DNA of 64,000 nt. It comes from an uncultured Candidatus Binatia bacterium (GTDB taxonomy: Bacteria > Desulfobacterota > Binatia > Bin18). This document shows positions 17,498 to 27,537 of this stretch, in pieces; position 1 is the first letter of the stretch; the number at the start of each line of letters is the position of its first letter. The stretch lies in assembly GCA_958296235.1 (NCBI GenBank), contig OY282457.1:4335338-4399337 (forward strand), given 5' to 3'. A model generated the notes under the pieces. It was given only the letters and a program-made list of their open reading frames with translations, was not told where the DNA came from and searched no databases. The position numbers and the translations under genes are program-made.

Positions 17498-19075
17498 TTA
17501 CACACCCTTGAACAGCGTCCGAATGTGCGACTCGGGCAGTGGCCGGGTCGCTTTGGAGACGACGATGGTGAAGGCAACCGAGGTCAGGCTGGCGATGGAC
17601 GAGCAGGAAAACGGATTCGCGCCTTCGGTGTAGAGCCAGGCCATGACGGTGCGCAGGGTGCCGGCTGCAAACCAGGCCGGGTCGAGTAATTGAGCGTGCA
17701 GGACCAGAAAGCAGACAAAGCCGCTGACCAGACCGGCATAGGCCCCGGCCCGGGTAACGCCGCGCCACAGGGCCCCGAATACCAGAGAACCTGCGAAGGC
17801 CGACATGACGCCGCCGGTCCCGATCCAGACAATCAGCATCACGTTGGTTTCCACCCACGCCCAGGCGATGGCCGCACAGAGCACAAGAACGACAACCGTC
17901 GCCACCCGGCTGATGTACAAGACCTGTCGGTCGAGCTGTCCCTCAGTGAGCTGATGCTTCAACCTCGGGGCCACGGTCCGACGGTAGAGGTCATTGGCGA
18001 TAATCTGGGAGGAGGACACCACCAGCCCGTCCGCGGTAGACATAATGGCGGCCAGCACGCCAACCCCGACGAGCGCCGCCAGCCAGGTCGGAAACAGCTC
18101 GATGAAAAGCGTAGGCAGGGCGTGATTCGAGGTCGCTCCTTCGGCGAACAGAGCGTCCCCCAGCAGCGCCCGGGCCAGCAGACCGCCCAAGGTCAGCATG
18201 GCCAGGGTGATGATGAATATGATTGTGAGGCCAAGAAAGCGACTCTGGGAGGAGGTGTCTTTTAAGGCCCAGAGCTTATTGCCCAGGTGGGGCAGCACGC
18301 CCAGCGGAATGAACGAAATCACCAGCGAGACAATGGACCACCAGGAGTGATACAGCGGGGTTTTGGTGTTGAGCGGGCCGACCAGGTGTTCATCCTGAGC
18401 GGCCAGATTATCGACCAGACCCAGGAACCCGCTTCTTCCCGCTTCTCCCCCGTCCAGCCCAAAGCCGATGAGAAACAGCACGAGCACCACCACGGCGACC
18501 AGCAGCATCAGGCATGCCTGGATACCATCGGCGATGATGTCGGCATGGGCGCCGCCCAGGACAACGTAAATCAACAGCACGGATGTGGTGATGATGAGTG
18601 CCCACAGCGGTGGTAAACCCAGCAGAATCTCGAACATGACCAGCCCGGATACGAGTTGCCCGGCCAGATAGAAACACAACAACAGGGAAAACAGCGAGAC
18701 CAGCACGCGAATGCCTTCGGACTGATAGCGGTCGCCGAGGTACTCGGGTATGGAGCGGTGGCCGAACCGCTGGCCGGAGAGCGTAATCAGGCGCATGGTA
18801 AGCAACATGCCCAGACATAAGCCGGCCGGCCCCAGAAAGACGCCCCACAGCGTGGTCAGTCCCCAGGTGTAGCTCAGTCCCGGCATGCCCAGGAAAGTTG
18901 CCCCGCTCACAGTGGTCGCCGAAAATGCCAGGGCCAGAAACAGGGGGCCGTACGCACCACGCGCCGTAGCAAAGTCGTCGGCATGTTTAACGCGCCGCTG
19001 GGCCACAACCCCGATGGTCAGCATGACGCCGATATAGATGACGAGGAAGAACCACGACCAGGTAACGAGTGTCAT
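17498..19075 (-). CDS. Sodium:solute symporter family protein (copy 1)
   Basis: 525 residues with about 13 hydrophobic segments, in the SSS family. The N-terminal WFFLVIYIGVMLTIGVVAQR and the sodium-site region ATTVSGATFLGMPGLSYTWG are recognisable, as is IMSTADGLVVSSSQIIANDL. It probably imports a carboxylate, amino acid or similar solute with Na+. It is closely related along its full length to the symporter at 20.4-22.0 kb. The two are separated by an NTF2-like gene and HigBA. Confidence 0.93.
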   Translation of the reverse strand: MTLVTWSWFFLVIYIGVMLTIGVVAQRRVKHADDFATARGAYGPLFLALAFSATTVSGATFLGMPGLSYTWGLTTLWGVFLGPAGLCLGMLLTMRLITLSGQRFGHRSIPEYLGDRYQSEGIRVLVSLFSLLLCFYLAGQLVSGLVMFEILLGLPPLWALIITTSVLLIYVVLGGAHADIIADGIQACLMLLVAVVVLVLFLIGFGLDGGEAGRSGFLGLVDNLAAQDEHLVGPLNTKTPLYHSWWSIVSLVISFIPLGVLPHLGNKLWALKDTSSQSRFLGLTIIFIITLAMLTLGGLLARALLGDALFAEGATSNHALPTLFIELFPTWLAALVGVGVLAAIMSTADGLVVSSSQIIANDLYRRTVAPRLKHQLTEGQLDRQVLYISRVATVVVLVLCAAIAWAWVETNVMLIVWIGTGGVMSAFAGSLVFGALWRGVTRAGAYAGLVSGFVCFLVLHAQLLDPAWFAAGTLRTVMAWLYTEGANPFSCSSIASLTSVAFTIVVSKATRPLPESHIRTLFKGV

Positions 19076-19194
19076 GGGCAGGTCTCCTTACACGTCTATA
19101 AGGGAAGCAGGGGGATTCCACGGGCCCCGGTGCGCCCCTGTGCGCATACAGGGGCTCCTGTTGCCGATTGACCCTGGTTATTGACGGTGGACCC

Positions 19195-19623
19195 TTATCG
19201 ATCGGCTGTCATTCGCAGGGCGACCCGTAAGTGTTGGTACTTCCACTCTCCGTTGACTTTCACGTAGTCGTCGTCATAGCGCAGAGCCAGCCATTTCTCA
19301 TCGTCATTTTCGGCATACGTCCACGGACCCATGATGTACCAGATGCCGGTGGCGCGCTCGCCGTTGACCTCGATTATCGGGTTCGTGATGTTGTGCTGAG
19401 AAAAGCTGAACATTCTTTGGAATTTGCGAAATAACTCGCGAATAGCGGCATGGCCCTCAGCCTTGCCGAAATCGGCACTTTCCCAGATAGCATCTTCAAC
19501 GAAGACCGACGCGACTCTGTCGGGGTTGTGCATATCGTCACAGATTTCGCAGTAGCGAGCTTTGAGCTGTTTTATCGCCTCAATGTCTTCGAGCCGCGTG
19601 ATTCGCGCTTCCAGTTCTGACAT
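19195..19623 (-). CDS. SnoaL/NTF2-like domain protein
   Basis: 142 residues. The cone-shaped alpha+beta fold is suggested by IEAIKQLKARYCEICDDMHN, FVEDAIWESADFG and KVNGEWKYQHLRVALRM, typical of SnoaL-like enzymes (polyketide cyclases, ring-hydroxylating small subunits, dehydratases). The likely catalytic Tyr/Asp pair is near the start. GAGGAGGG precedes the ATG at 19623. The substrate is unknown. Confidence 0.85.
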   Translation of the reverse strand: MSELEARITRLEDIEAIKQLKARYCEICDDMHNPDRVASVFVEDAIWESADFGKAEGHAAIRELFRKFQRMFSFSQHNITNPIIEVNGERATGIWYIMGPWTYAENDDEKWLALRYDDDYVKVNGEWKYQHLRVALRMTADR

Positions 19624-19730
19624 GTTAAACCCTCCTCTTGGCCAGACCTTTGGTTTCATTCTTACTCGAACTCATCTCATAAACAGGAAGGTCGTCTTAA
19701 CGTACATCTCCATTCAAAATCCAGAGAAGC

Positions 19731-20042
19731 TCAAGATCGTGCTTGAAGGGCGTCACGCTCCGGCATAAGCCGCTTCACCTTGATCTGGTCCGCCTTCTTC
19801 ATAGCCTGGGCCAGTTCGTAGGTCGATTGCAGTCGGTACCACGTCTCTGCGCCGCCGCCGAACGCTTTGTCGAGACGGATTGCCATTTCAGGCGAAATGC
19901 CGGAGCGACAATTCACAATATCCGAAAGCTGCTTACGACTGATACCCAGCTTGCGCGCCGCCTCTGAGACATTGAGCCCCAGAGCCTCCAGGCAATCGTG
20001 GCGCACGGACAGGCCCGGATGGGGTGGGTTCTTCATCGGCAT
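19731..20042 (-). CDS. higA: HigA-type antitoxin
   Basis: 103 residues. [19 protein letters not shown] is the N-terminal signature of the HigA/VapI addiction-module antitoxin. An XRE-type HTH follows ([20 protein letters not shown]), and [16 protein letters not shown] is the conserved C-terminal segment. It follows higB by 12 bases in the usual toxin-first order and should neutralise HigB and repress the operon. Confidence 0.92.
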   Translation of the reverse strand: MPMKNPPHPGLSVRHDCLEALGLNVSEAARKLGISRKQLSDIVNCRSGISPEMAIRLDKAFGGGAETWYRLQSTYELAQAMKKADQIKVKRLMPERDALQARS

Positions 20043-20054
20043 GTCGCAATCCTC

Positions 20055-20333
20055 CTAATGGTAATCGACCAAATCAACCTCTCTGACATCCCGTCCATCG
20101 AAGCGAAAGACAATACGCCAGTTGCCAGACACTCTCACTGCCCAAGAACCCGCTCGATCGCCTCTCAACGGATGGAGTCCGAAACCCGGCAGGTCCATGT
20201 CTCTCGGCTCGGTCGCTTCATCAAGACGGGCAAGAACACGCTCAACCTTGGCGACCAACAGAGGTGAAACTCGCTTGCGATCTTCCTTCTCGAACAATCG
20301 CGCAAGGCCCCTGTGGCGAAAGCCAAGGATCAT
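20055..20333 (-). CDS. higB: HigB-type toxin (RelE superfamily mRNA interferase)
   Basis: 92 residues. MILGFRHRGLARLFEKEDR is the start, LPGFGLHPLRGDRAGSWAVRV the core, and SGNWRIVFRFDGRDVREVDLVDYH the C-terminus. This is the plasmid-maintenance killer type, a ribosome-dependent mRNA endonuclease. The length and frame are intact. The module lies between two paralogous symporters. Confidence 0.92.
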   Translation of the reverse strand: MILGFRHRGLARLFEKEDRKRVSPLLVAKVERVLARLDEATEPRDMDLPGFGLHPLRGDRAGSWAVRVSGNWRIVFRFDGRDVREVDLVDYH

Positions 20334-20396
20334 GTGTGAGAGTGTAACGTATCACTGGGCAGTTCACAATCTGGAAAGAAGTCGTCCTTTCGCAAC

Positions 20397-21965
20397 CTAC
20401 GTTCCTTCAAACAACGCCTTCACATGCGACTCCGGCAATGGTTGCGTTGCTTTGGAGACGACATAGGTACAGGCGACCGACATGAGTTCTCCCAGCGTTG
20501 CGCAGGAGAACGGACTCGGTCCTTCGGCGTGCAGCCAGGCCACGGCGGTGTGCAGCGGGCCGGGCGCAAACCAGGCGGGGTCAATCATTTGCGTGTGCAG
20601 CGCGAGGAAGGTGACGAAACCGCTGACCAGGCCGGCATAGGCGCCTTTGCAGGTGACGCCGCGCCAGAGCGCGCCGACCACGAGGGGCCCGGCAAAGGCC
20701 GCCATCATGCCCCCGTTCCCGATCCAGACAATGAGCGCGATATTGGTCTCGACCAAAGCCCAGGCCAGGGCGGTACACAGTACCAGAACAACAACCGTCG
20801 CCACCCGACTGATGGATAAAATACGCCGGTCCAGTTGCTCAGCATTCGGAGGATTCTTGAGGCGAGGCACGATGGTCCGACGGTAGAGATCGTTGGCAAT
20901 CACCTGGGATGAGGAGATGACCAGCCCATCCGCGGTGGACATGATAGCCGCCAGCACACCCACCCCAATGAGGGCGGCGAGCCAGGTTGGAAACAACTCG
21001 ATAAAGAGGAGGGGGAGGGCCTGATTCGGGTTCGCCCCCTCGGCATAGAGCGCGTCGCCCAATATCGCGCGGGCGAGGAGACCGCCCAGCCCGAGCATGC
21101 CCAGCGTCAGCCCAAACGTGAAGGCCAGCCTGATAAACGATTTCTGTTGGCTCACGCTTTGTAATGCCCAGAGTTTGTTCCCGAGATGGGGGAGCAGACC
21201 AAGCGGTATATGCGCAATAAAAATAGCCACAACGGACCACCAGGAGTGATACAGCGCAGTCTCGGCATTGAGCGCGCCGACCAGGTGCGCGTCCTGCTCG
21301 GTGAGGCTGTCGATGATGCCCAGCAGGCCGGCTCTTTCGCCGTCCACCCCAAATCCGGTCAAAAACAGGACGATTACCATTACCGCGACCAGCAGCATCA
21401 TGAAGCCCTGCACCCCATCGGTCAGGATGTCGGCATGCGCGCCGCCGAGCACGACGTAAATCAACAACACGCTCGTGGTAATGAGCAGCGCCCACAGGGG
21501 GGACAGGCCCAGCATAATCTCGAACATCACCAGCCCGGATACCAGCTGGCCGGCCAGATAGAAAAACAGCACGAGGGAAAAGACCGAAATGAGTATCCGA
21601 ATGCCTTCGGACTGGTAGCGGTCGCCGAGGTATTCCGGTATGGAGCGGTTCCCAAACCGATGGCCCGAGGTGGTAATCAGACGCATGGCGACCAACACGC
21701 CGACATACATCCCGGTCGGGTACAGGAAGCAGCCCCACATCGTCGGCAGTCCCCACTCGTAGCCAAGTCCTGAGCTGCCGAGAAAGGTGGCGCCGCTGGC
21801 CGTGGTCGCGGCAAAGGCAAACGCGAGAAATAACGGTCCGTACGCCCCGCGCGCGGTTGCAAAGTCGTCAGCGTGCTTGACCCGTCGCCCGGCCAACACG
21901 CCGATGGCCAACATGCCGCCGATATAAATGATGAGAAAGGTCCACGACCAGGCAATGAGTGACAT
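20397..21965 (-). CDS. Sodium:solute symporter family protein (copy 2)
   Basis: 522 residues, a paralogue of the 17.5 kb symporter with the same start (WTFLIIYIGGMLAIGVLAGR), sodium-site region (ASGATFLGSSGLGYEWGL) and IMSTADGLVISSSQ block. It begins 24 bases after the CoA-transferase on the same strand, so uptake of an acid and its CoA activation are probably co-expressed. Differences from copy 1 are spread along the sequence, consistent with an old tandem duplication. Confidence 0.93.
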   Translation of the reverse strand: MSLIAWSWTFLIIYIGGMLAIGVLAGRRVKHADDFATARGAYGPLFLAFAFAATTASGATFLGSSGLGYEWGLPTMWGCFLYPTGMYVGVLVAMRLITTSGHRFGNRSIPEYLGDRYQSEGIRILISVFSLVLFFYLAGQLVSGLVMFEIMLGLSPLWALLITTSVLLIYVVLGGAHADILTDGVQGFMMLLVAVMVIVLFLTGFGVDGERAGLLGIIDSLTEQDAHLVGALNAETALYHSWWSVVAIFIAHIPLGLLPHLGNKLWALQSVSQQKSFIRLAFTFGLTLGMLGLGGLLARAILGDALYAEGANPNQALPLLFIELFPTWLAALIGVGVLAAIMSTADGLVISSSQVIANDLYRRTIVPRLKNPPNAEQLDRRILSISRVATVVVLVLCTALAWALVETNIALIVWIGNGGMMAAFAGPLVVGALWRGVTCKGAYAGLVSGFVTFLALHTQMIDPAWFAPGPLHTAVAWLHAEGPSPFSCATLGELMSVACTYVVSKATQPLPESHVKALFEGT

Positions 21966-21989
21966 GCGGGTAGTGAGCGCTGTGTGGCG

Positions 21990-23231
21990 TCAGATCGCGC
22001 CCTCGGTCCGGGCTGCCTCAACCTCTTCGTCGTCGTACCCGACCAGCTCCCGCAGGATTTCCTGGGTATGCTCGCCAAGGCGGGGCGAAGTTGTGACCTC
22101 GACTGGAGAATCTGAAAGCTTGAGCGGACAGCCGACCGTCTTGAACCGTCCGCGCTCAGGATGCTCGACTTCGGCCACAATATCCCGCGCGGCCAACGAC
22201 TCATCTTCCATCAACTCTTTCATGTCCAGAACCGGGCCACACGGCACGTTGATTGTGTTAAGGAGTTGCATTGCTTCATACTTGGTGTGCTTCTGGGTCC
22301 AGGCTTCGATCGTGGCGAAGCAGTCATCCAGGTGGGAGAGACGCGCCTCTGGCGTGGCGTACTCCGGGTTATCAATAAGGTCCTCACGGCCGATGAGCTG
22401 CATCAATGGCTGCCAGACCTGGGCCTGGACGACCACATAGATGTAGTCGTTGGGACCGCCGGGTTTGCATTTGAGGGCGACGCCTGGATGGCCACCCCCA
22501 GAGGCGTTGCCGGAACGCGGCACGGCTGGGCCAAAGGCTTTGTTGGGATATTGCGGGTATTCCTTCAAGGGTCCGCGCGCCAGGCGCTGCTGGTCGCGCA
22601 GCTTGACACGACACAGGTTCAGCACGGCGTCCTGCATGGCCACCTCAACCCGCTGACCGGACCCGGTTTGCTCGCGCTGAAAGAGGGCTGCCAGAATCGC
22701 CGCCACCAAATGTATCCCTGTACCGGAATCGCCAATCTGGGCTCCGGTGCTGGTTGGCGGGCCATCGTCCCAGCCCGTCGTGCTCATGGCCCCGCCCATG
22801 GCCTGGGCGACGGTCTCGTAGGCCTTGCAGTCTGCGAACGGACCGGGGCCGAACCCCTTGCCGGAGGCATAAATCATGCGTGGATTGAGCTGCCGGATGA
22901 CCTCCCAACTGAATCCCTGGCGGTCCAGCGCGCCAGGCGCAAAGTTCTCGACCAGCACATCGCACACTGCGATCAGCTTGCGAAAAATATCTTGCCCTTT
23001 CGGAGTCTTGGTGTTGATGGTGATGCTGCGCTTATTACAGTTGAGCATGGTGAAATACAGGCTATCAACCTCAGGCAGGTCCCGGAGCTGCTGGCGGGTG
23101 ATATCGCCTCGCCCCGGCAGTTCGACTTTGATGACGTCCGCGCCGAGCCAGGCGAGAATCTGGGTACAAGAAGGCCCCATCTGGACGTGGGTCATGTCAA
23201 GAACGCGGATACCGTCCAACGCTTTTCCCAT
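21990..23231 (-). CDS. Family III (CaiB/BaiF) CoA-transferase
   Basis: 413 residues with the interlocked family III fold. [20 protein letters not shown] gives the CoA-binding start, [16 protein letters not shown]-like sequence ([13 protein letters not shown]) follows, and the catalytic aspartate lies in [12 protein letters not shown]. The phrase [20 protein letters not shown] is close to formyl-CoA/oxalate-type transferases. It is the first gene of a transferase-symporter unit and would move CoA onto an imported carboxylic acid (inference). Confidence 0.9.
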   Translation of the reverse strand: MGKALDGIRVLDMTHVQMGPSCTQILAWLGADVIKVELPGRGDITRQQLRDLPEVDSLYFTMLNCNKRSITINTKTPKGQDIFRKLIAVCDVLVENFAPGALDRQGFSWEVIRQLNPRMIYASGKGFGPGPFADCKAYETVAQAMGGAMSTTGWDDGPPTSTGAQIGDSGTGIHLVAAILAALFQREQTGSGQRVEVAMQDAVLNLCRVKLRDQQRLARGPLKEYPQYPNKAFGPAVPRSGNASGGGHPGVALKCKPGGPNDYIYVVVQAQVWQPLMQLIGREDLIDNPEYATPEARLSHLDDCFATIEAWTQKHTKYEAMQLLNTINVPCGPVLDMKELMEDESLAARDIVAEVEHPERGRFKTVGCPLKLSDSPVEVTTSPRLGEHTQEILRELVGYDDEEVEAARTEGAI

Positions 23232-23392
23232 GGTTTTCTCCTTGCCAGATCAAATGACTGTTTCGCGCTTACTTGTACCGTGTCTGATTCCTGACGCAAA
23301 GAGGGGCGCAGGGCCGCTCCCTTGCCGTGGCCAGGGCCATCCCATATCATACCGCCTGCAAAAACGCCCGGTAGGATGAGGGGAGGGCCTCA

Positions 23393-23466
23393 ATTTGACC
23401 ATTCCCCCTCACTCCAGCCCTCTCCCCTTCGACAGGCTCAGGACAGGACTCCAGAGGAGAGGGAGC
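23393..23466 (+). repeat. Dispersed palindromic repeat element, copy 1
   Basis: The stretch begins near TCAATTTGACCATTCCCCC, then runs through CCCTCTCCCC, TTCGACAGGCTCAGGACAGG and AGAGGAGAGGGAG. The outer CTCTCCCC and GAGGAGAGGGAG arms are complementary, so it can fold into a hairpin. Related copies occur near 26.6, 39.9, 46.1 and 60.6 kb. It lies upstream of glyS. Confidence 0.75.
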
Positions 23467-23492
23467 CGCACAGACAAGATGAGAACACCTGT

Positions 23493-25115
23493 ATGCGCAA
23501 ACAGACTCCACCCGTAACAAAATCAATGGACCCCATTGTCTCGCTATGCCGCCGCCGGGGATTTATCTTTCAGTCGTCCGAGCTGTACGGCGGCATTAAC
23601 GGCTTCTGGGACTACGGCCCGCTCGGCGCCGAACTGAAACGCAACCTCAAGGAAGCCTGGTGGCAGGACGTGGTGCGCTGCCCGGCCCCCGGCCCGGACG
23701 GGCGGCCCATTGAGATCGTTCCGGTGGATGCGACCATCATCATGAACCCGAAAGTCTGGGAAGCCTCGGGGCACGTGGGCGGATTCTCCGATTTAATGAG
23801 CACCTGCCGGCATTGTAAGAAGCTTGTGCGGTACGACCACATCTGGGAGATCATCCACGAAAGCGCCTGGTATGCTTCGCTTAAAGAGCTGTATAGCGCG
23901 GGGAATGTGACCGCCAACAATGTGAAGCGCTGGGGAGAAAAGACCGCAAAAAAACTCACCCCGAACCTGGCGCTTGTCCGCAAGCCCGCGGAAACGCTGG
24001 CTCTCCTGACCGAGGGACTGGAGCCGGAAGAGTCGCCGCTTGACATAGGGTTGGACCAATTAGTCGGGCAGCTTGCCACCGAGCGGCGTGTGGCTGGCGA
24101 GTTACCGCCGCCGTGCCCGTTCTGTGGCGGGGAGGTCACGGAGCCGCGGCCTTTTAATCTGATGTTCAAGACCACAACCGGCGCAGTCGAAGACCCGTCC
24201 GCGGTTACCTATCTGCGCCCGGAGACGGCCCAGGGAATTTTTACTCAGTTCTGGAATGTGCTGGATACGAATCGGGTCCGGGTGCCGTTTGGGATCGCCC
24301 AGATCGGCAAGGCGTTCCGCAACGAGGTTACGCCGCGCAATTTTACGTTCCGGTCGCGTGAGTTCGAGCAGATGGAAATCGAGTTCTTCATTCATCCCGA
24401 GGAGGCCGCGGAGTGGTATCAGTACTGGCGCGATACCCGTTTTCGCTGGTGGCAGTCGATCGGTCTGGCGGGCGAAAACCTGACGCTGCGCGAGCACGAC
24501 CAGGACGAATTGGCCCACTACGCCAAAGAAGGCGCGGGCACGAGCGATGTCGAGTACCGTTTCCCGTTTACCGCGCCCGGCTATGGGGAACTGGAAGGCG
24601 TGGCCCATCGGGCGGACTATGACCTGCGCCAGCACGCCACCCATTGCGGTCAGGGGGACAAACTGCGCTACTTTGATGACCAGCGCAACGAGCGCTATTT
24701 CCCGCACGTAATTGAGCCGAGCGCCGGCGCTGACCGTGGCGTCTTGGCCGCGCTGTGTGAAGCCTATACGCCCGACGAGAGCCGGCCGAGCAAGGTCTAT
24801 ATGAAGTTTCACCCCCGGCTGGCGCCGATCAAGGCGGCGGTGTTTCCCCTGGTCAACAAAAGCGGCATGCCCGAGGTGGCCGAAAAGCTCTACCAGGAGT
24901 TACGTCCAAAGTATGCCGTCCAGTTTGATGTGAAACAGAACATCGGCAAACGCTACGCGCGCATGGATGAGGCCGGTACGCCCTACTGCTTTACAATTGA
25001 CGGCGACACGCTTGCGGACCGGACCGTAACCGTGCGTTACCGCGACACGCTTGAGCAGGAGCGCATTGGGATTGATACGGTCGGCGCATTCCTGGACGAA
25101 AAGATGGCCGGGTAA
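23493..25115 (+). CDS. glyS: Glycyl-tRNA synthetase, dimeric class II type
   Basis: 540 residues of the alpha2, eukaryote/archaea-like GlyRS (also found in many bacteria). DPIVSLCRRRGFIFQSSELYGG is the family N-terminus. Zinc-like cysteine pairs are in STCRHCKKLV and PPCPFCGGEV. Class II motif 2 appears as FRNEVTPRNFTFRSREFEQM, and motif 3 and the anticodon-binding domain follow near the C-terminus (AVFPLVNKSGMPEVAEKLYQ). It charges tRNA-Gly. ATG 23493 is chosen; ATG 23526 is possible and would begin at the conserved residues. Confidence 0.95.
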   Translation: MRKQTPPVTKSMDPIVSLCRRRGFIFQSSELYGGINGFWDYGPLGAELKRNLKEAWWQDVVRCPAPGPDGRPIEIVPVDATIIMNPKVWEASGHVGGFSDLMSTCRHCKKLVRYDHIWEIIHESAWYASLKELYSAGNVTANNVKRWGEKTAKKLTPNLALVRKPAETLALLTEGLEPEESPLDIGLDQLVGQLATERRVAGELPPPCPFCGGEVTEPRPFNLMFKTTTGAVEDPSAVTYLRPETAQGIFTQFWNVLDTNRVRVPFGIAQIGKAFRNEVTPRNFTFRSREFEQMEIEFFIHPEEAAEWYQYWRDTRFRWWQSIGLAGENLTLREHDQDELAHYAKEGAGTSDVEYRFPFTAPGYGELEGVAHRADYDLRQHATHCGQGDKLRYFDDQRNERYFPHVIEPSAGADRGVLAALCEAYTPDESRPSKVYMKFHPRLAPIKAAVFPLVNKSGMPEVAEKLYQELRPKYAVQFDVKQNIGKRYARMDEAGTPYCFTIDGDTLADRTVTVRYRDTLEQERIGIDTVGAFLDEKMAG

Positions 25116-25147
25116 AATTGCCGCCTCATTTGCGCGTTGTGACCAAT

Positions 25148-26482
25148 TCATCGAGGCTGAAAAAAGGGATTCTCCGGCCGGGGCAGGCCAAGGTTTTCAC
25201 GTAGCGTAGCGCCCTCGTACTCGCGCCGGAACAGGCCGCGGCGCTGGAGTTCCGGTACGACCCGATCTACAAAATCGTCGAGTCCGCCCGGCAGATAGGG
25301 AAACATGACGTTAAAGCCGTCCGACCCTTCGGTCATAAGCCATTCCTCCATGTGGTCGGCGATCATGCTCGGCGTGCCGGTGAGTTCCAGGGTGCTGAAA
25401 CTCCCGCCCACATACTGGGCAAGCTGTCTGATGGTCATATTGTCCCGGCGCGCCATATCGACCAGTTTCTGCCGCCCGGATTGACTGGCGTTGCTTTCCG
25501 GGATGTCAGGCAGCCGGCCGTCCAGGTCATAGCCCGACACGTCATGGCCCAGCATGATGCAAAGCGAGGCCATACCGCTGTCCGGGTGGACCAGGCTGTC
25601 GAGCTTGGCCTTCTTTGCCCGCGCTTCCGCCAGGGAATCGCCAACGACAACAAAGGCGCCGGGCAGTATTTTCAGATGGTCGCGACAGCGCCCGCAGGCC
25701 TCCATCCGGCCTTTGACATCCGCATAGTAGGCCTGGGCGTCCTTCAGATTATTAACCCCGGAAAACACGACCTCAGCGGTCTCCGCGGCGAGCTGCCGAC
25801 CGGCTTCTGACGCGCCGGCCTGCACGATGACCGGCCAACCCTGAATGGGCCGGGCGATATTCAGCGGGCCGCGCACGGACAGATGCGGGCCTTTATGGTT
25901 CAGCACGTGCAGTTTGTCAGGATCGAAATACACGCCGGCCTCGACATCGCGGATAAAGGCATCGTCCGCCCAACTGTCCCACAGCCCGGTGACCACATCG
26001 TAGAACTCACGCGCCAGACGATAGCGCGCGTCGTGTTCCATGTGTTCCTCGCGTCCGAAATTCAATGCCTCGTCCGGGTTGGCCGAGGTCACCACATTCC
26101 AGCCGGCCCGCCCGCCGCTGATATGGTCAAGCGAGGCAAACTTCCGCGCCACATGGTACGGATCGTTATAGGTGGTGGAGGCCGTGGCAATCAACCCCAG
26201 ATGCGTAGTGACCGTGGCCAGCGCCGGGAGCAGGGTGAGAGGATCAAAGGACGTGACCGTCGCACTCCGTTTCAGCGCCGCCATTGGCATATTGAGCACG
26301 GCCAGGTGGTCGGCCATGAAAAAGGCGTCGAAGCGTCCCCGTTCCAGGGTATGCACAAAGCGCTGGTAGTGCGCAAAATTGAAGTTGGCATCAGGAAAAG
26401 CCCCCGGATAGCGCCAAGCCGCAGTATGAATGCTGACCGGTCGCATGAACGCGCCCAGCCGCAGCTGTCGTAAGTGTGCCAC
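25148..26482 (-). CDS. NtaA/DszA-type FMN-dependent monooxygenase
   Basis: 444 residues. This is the NtaA/SnaA/DszA branch of the luciferase-like superfamily: AAWRYPGAFPDANFNFAHYQ, FFMADHLAVLN, TTYNDPYHVARKFASLDHIS and GRAGWNVVTSANPDEALNFG are characteristic. Relatives oxidise nitrilotriacetate, dibenzothiophene sulfone and similar compounds with FMNH2 from a partner reductase; none is nearby. It is convergent with glyS. Confidence 0.93.
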   Translation of the reverse strand: MAHLRQLRLGAFMRPVSIHTAAWRYPGAFPDANFNFAHYQRFVHTLERGRFDAFFMADHLAVLNMPMAALKRSATVTSFDPLTLLPALATVTTHLGLIATASTTYNDPYHVARKFASLDHISGGRAGWNVVTSANPDEALNFGREEHMEHDARYRLAREFYDVVTGLWDSWADDAFIRDVEAGVYFDPDKLHVLNHKGPHLSVRGPLNIARPIQGWPVIVQAGASEAGRQLAAETAEVVFSGVNNLKDAQAYYADVKGRMEACGRCRDHLKILPGAFVVVGDSLAEARAKKAKLDSLVHPDSGMASLCIMLGHDVSGYDLDGRLPDIPESNASQSGRQKLVDMARRDNMTIRQLAQYVGGSFSTLELTGTPSMIADHMEEWLMTEGSDGFNVMFPYLPGGLDDFVDRVVPELQRRGLFRREYEGATLRENLGLPRPENPFFQPR

Positions 26483-26593
26483 ACTCCCTCCGTCGTGGTC
26501 ATGAACTCAGAGACAGAGTAGCAAATCACCGGGTTATGGCTACACCGGAGAGCGTGTTTTCAGCGGGGTCGGGAGCAGTAGCTAATGGTCGGG

Positions 26594-26646
26594 GGAGTCC
26601 ACTTCCCTCTCCCCTGGAGGGAGAGGGTTAGGGTGAGGGGGCCTGC
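26594..26646 (+). repeat. Dispersed palindromic repeat element, copy 2
   Basis: A short version of the family: CCCTCTCCCCTGGAGGGAGAGGGTTAGGGTGAGGGG read in pieces gives an inverted repeat (CCCTCTCCC with GGGAGAGGG) followed by GGGTGAGGGGG. It lacks the TTCGACAGGCTCAGG core. It directly precedes the left boundary repeat of the polysaccharide island. No coding sequence lies between 26483 and 26900 apart from these repeats. Confidence 0.7.
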
Positions 26647-26650
26647 TCAC

Positions 26651-26802
26651 CCCGAGCGGCCCGTGGTACCTGGATAAGGACATTGTTTTGCCTTAGCATT
26701 ATGTCCAACTCATGGATTCTCTCCCCAATAAGTCCGCCCATGTCTCCCCTCCCCCCCGCAAAACCTTTGTAAATTCAACAGTTTACCAGTAAGTTGAGCA
26801 CA
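26651..26802 (+). repeat. Left boundary repeat of the polysaccharide island
   Basis: About 150 bases that match, in the same orientation, 39977-40115 on the other side of the island. Shared blocks include TGGTACC, TTGTTTT-CCTTA, AAGTC-GCCCATGTC, AAAACCT and TGTAAATTCAA. The two are clearly homologous but diverged and differ by a few indels. Each is preceded by a palindromic repeat, so the composite unit is about 200 bases. Confidence 0.65.
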
Positions 26803-26862
26803 TCCCGCCAGGCTCCTGTCCGTCGTCCTCCCCTGCTTCAACTATAACTAGGGCCGTTACTG

Positions 26863-27534
26863 CTGGCTTGCCGCATGTTGCTAGGCATGATTGAAAAGAG
26901 ATAAATGAATTCTGGTCCCATTGGCAAGCGCCACAGGGCTCGAAGTCCAGCGTCCGGTTCACCAAGCCGTGTTGCGCTCCAACCGAAGCCGGCAATGACA
27001 GAGACGCTGGAAGTCCCGGCCACAACCGGCGGGCAGGACGTGTCCGTCATGTTAGTGACCCTGGCTGGCATGGCGGGGCTGACCCTGCTGATACAGGGGC
27101 TGCTCACAGCCGCGAGTGGGCTCATGCTGGGGTTCCTGCTGATCTCCAGCGCGGTGGGTACCGCGCTGTTCCCCTGGGTCGCGGGCGTGGAACGCGTCGA
27201 GATGGTCGCGCGCTGCCTGCGCCTGGTCTGCGTGAGGACCGCGCTTCCCCTGCTCGTCCTGCTCGCGCTCAGCGCCACCCTGGTGCGTCTCCTGCTTTCG
27301 GACGCCTTCCTGCCGGTGGTGCCGCTCTTGTGGATTATCGCGCCGGGGCTGCTCGCCTACGCCGTCTCGGGAATCTTCATGACCCACTTCAAGGGTGCCC
27401 ACCGCCCGGATATCTGCTCGTGGGCGGTCTTCCTGGGGCTGTGCGCCAATCTCGGCGTGCTGCTCCTGCTCTACCCGAGCCTCGGCGTCGCGGCGGCGGC
27501 GCACAACGACGACCGACATCTTGCGAAGGTGTGA
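26863..27534 (+). pseudogene. Internally deleted Wzx-type flippase remnant, copy 1
   Basis: From the ATG at 26995 (or 26905) the frame reads ATTGGQDVSVMLVTLAGMAG, which matches the N-terminus of the intact flippase at 31.3 kb (TTGGQDAAIVFATG). It then joins straight to the C-terminal half (LMLGFLLISSAVGTALFPWV through VVPLLWIIAPGLLAYAVSG). About 200 residues in the middle are absent. At 27501 the match to copy 2 stops and the frame ends at 27532. The 639 bases 26863-27501 align without gaps to 34954-35592 with about 20 mismatches. It could still make a small membrane protein, but as a transporter it is broken. Confidence 0.8.
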
Positions 27535-27537
27535 CCG

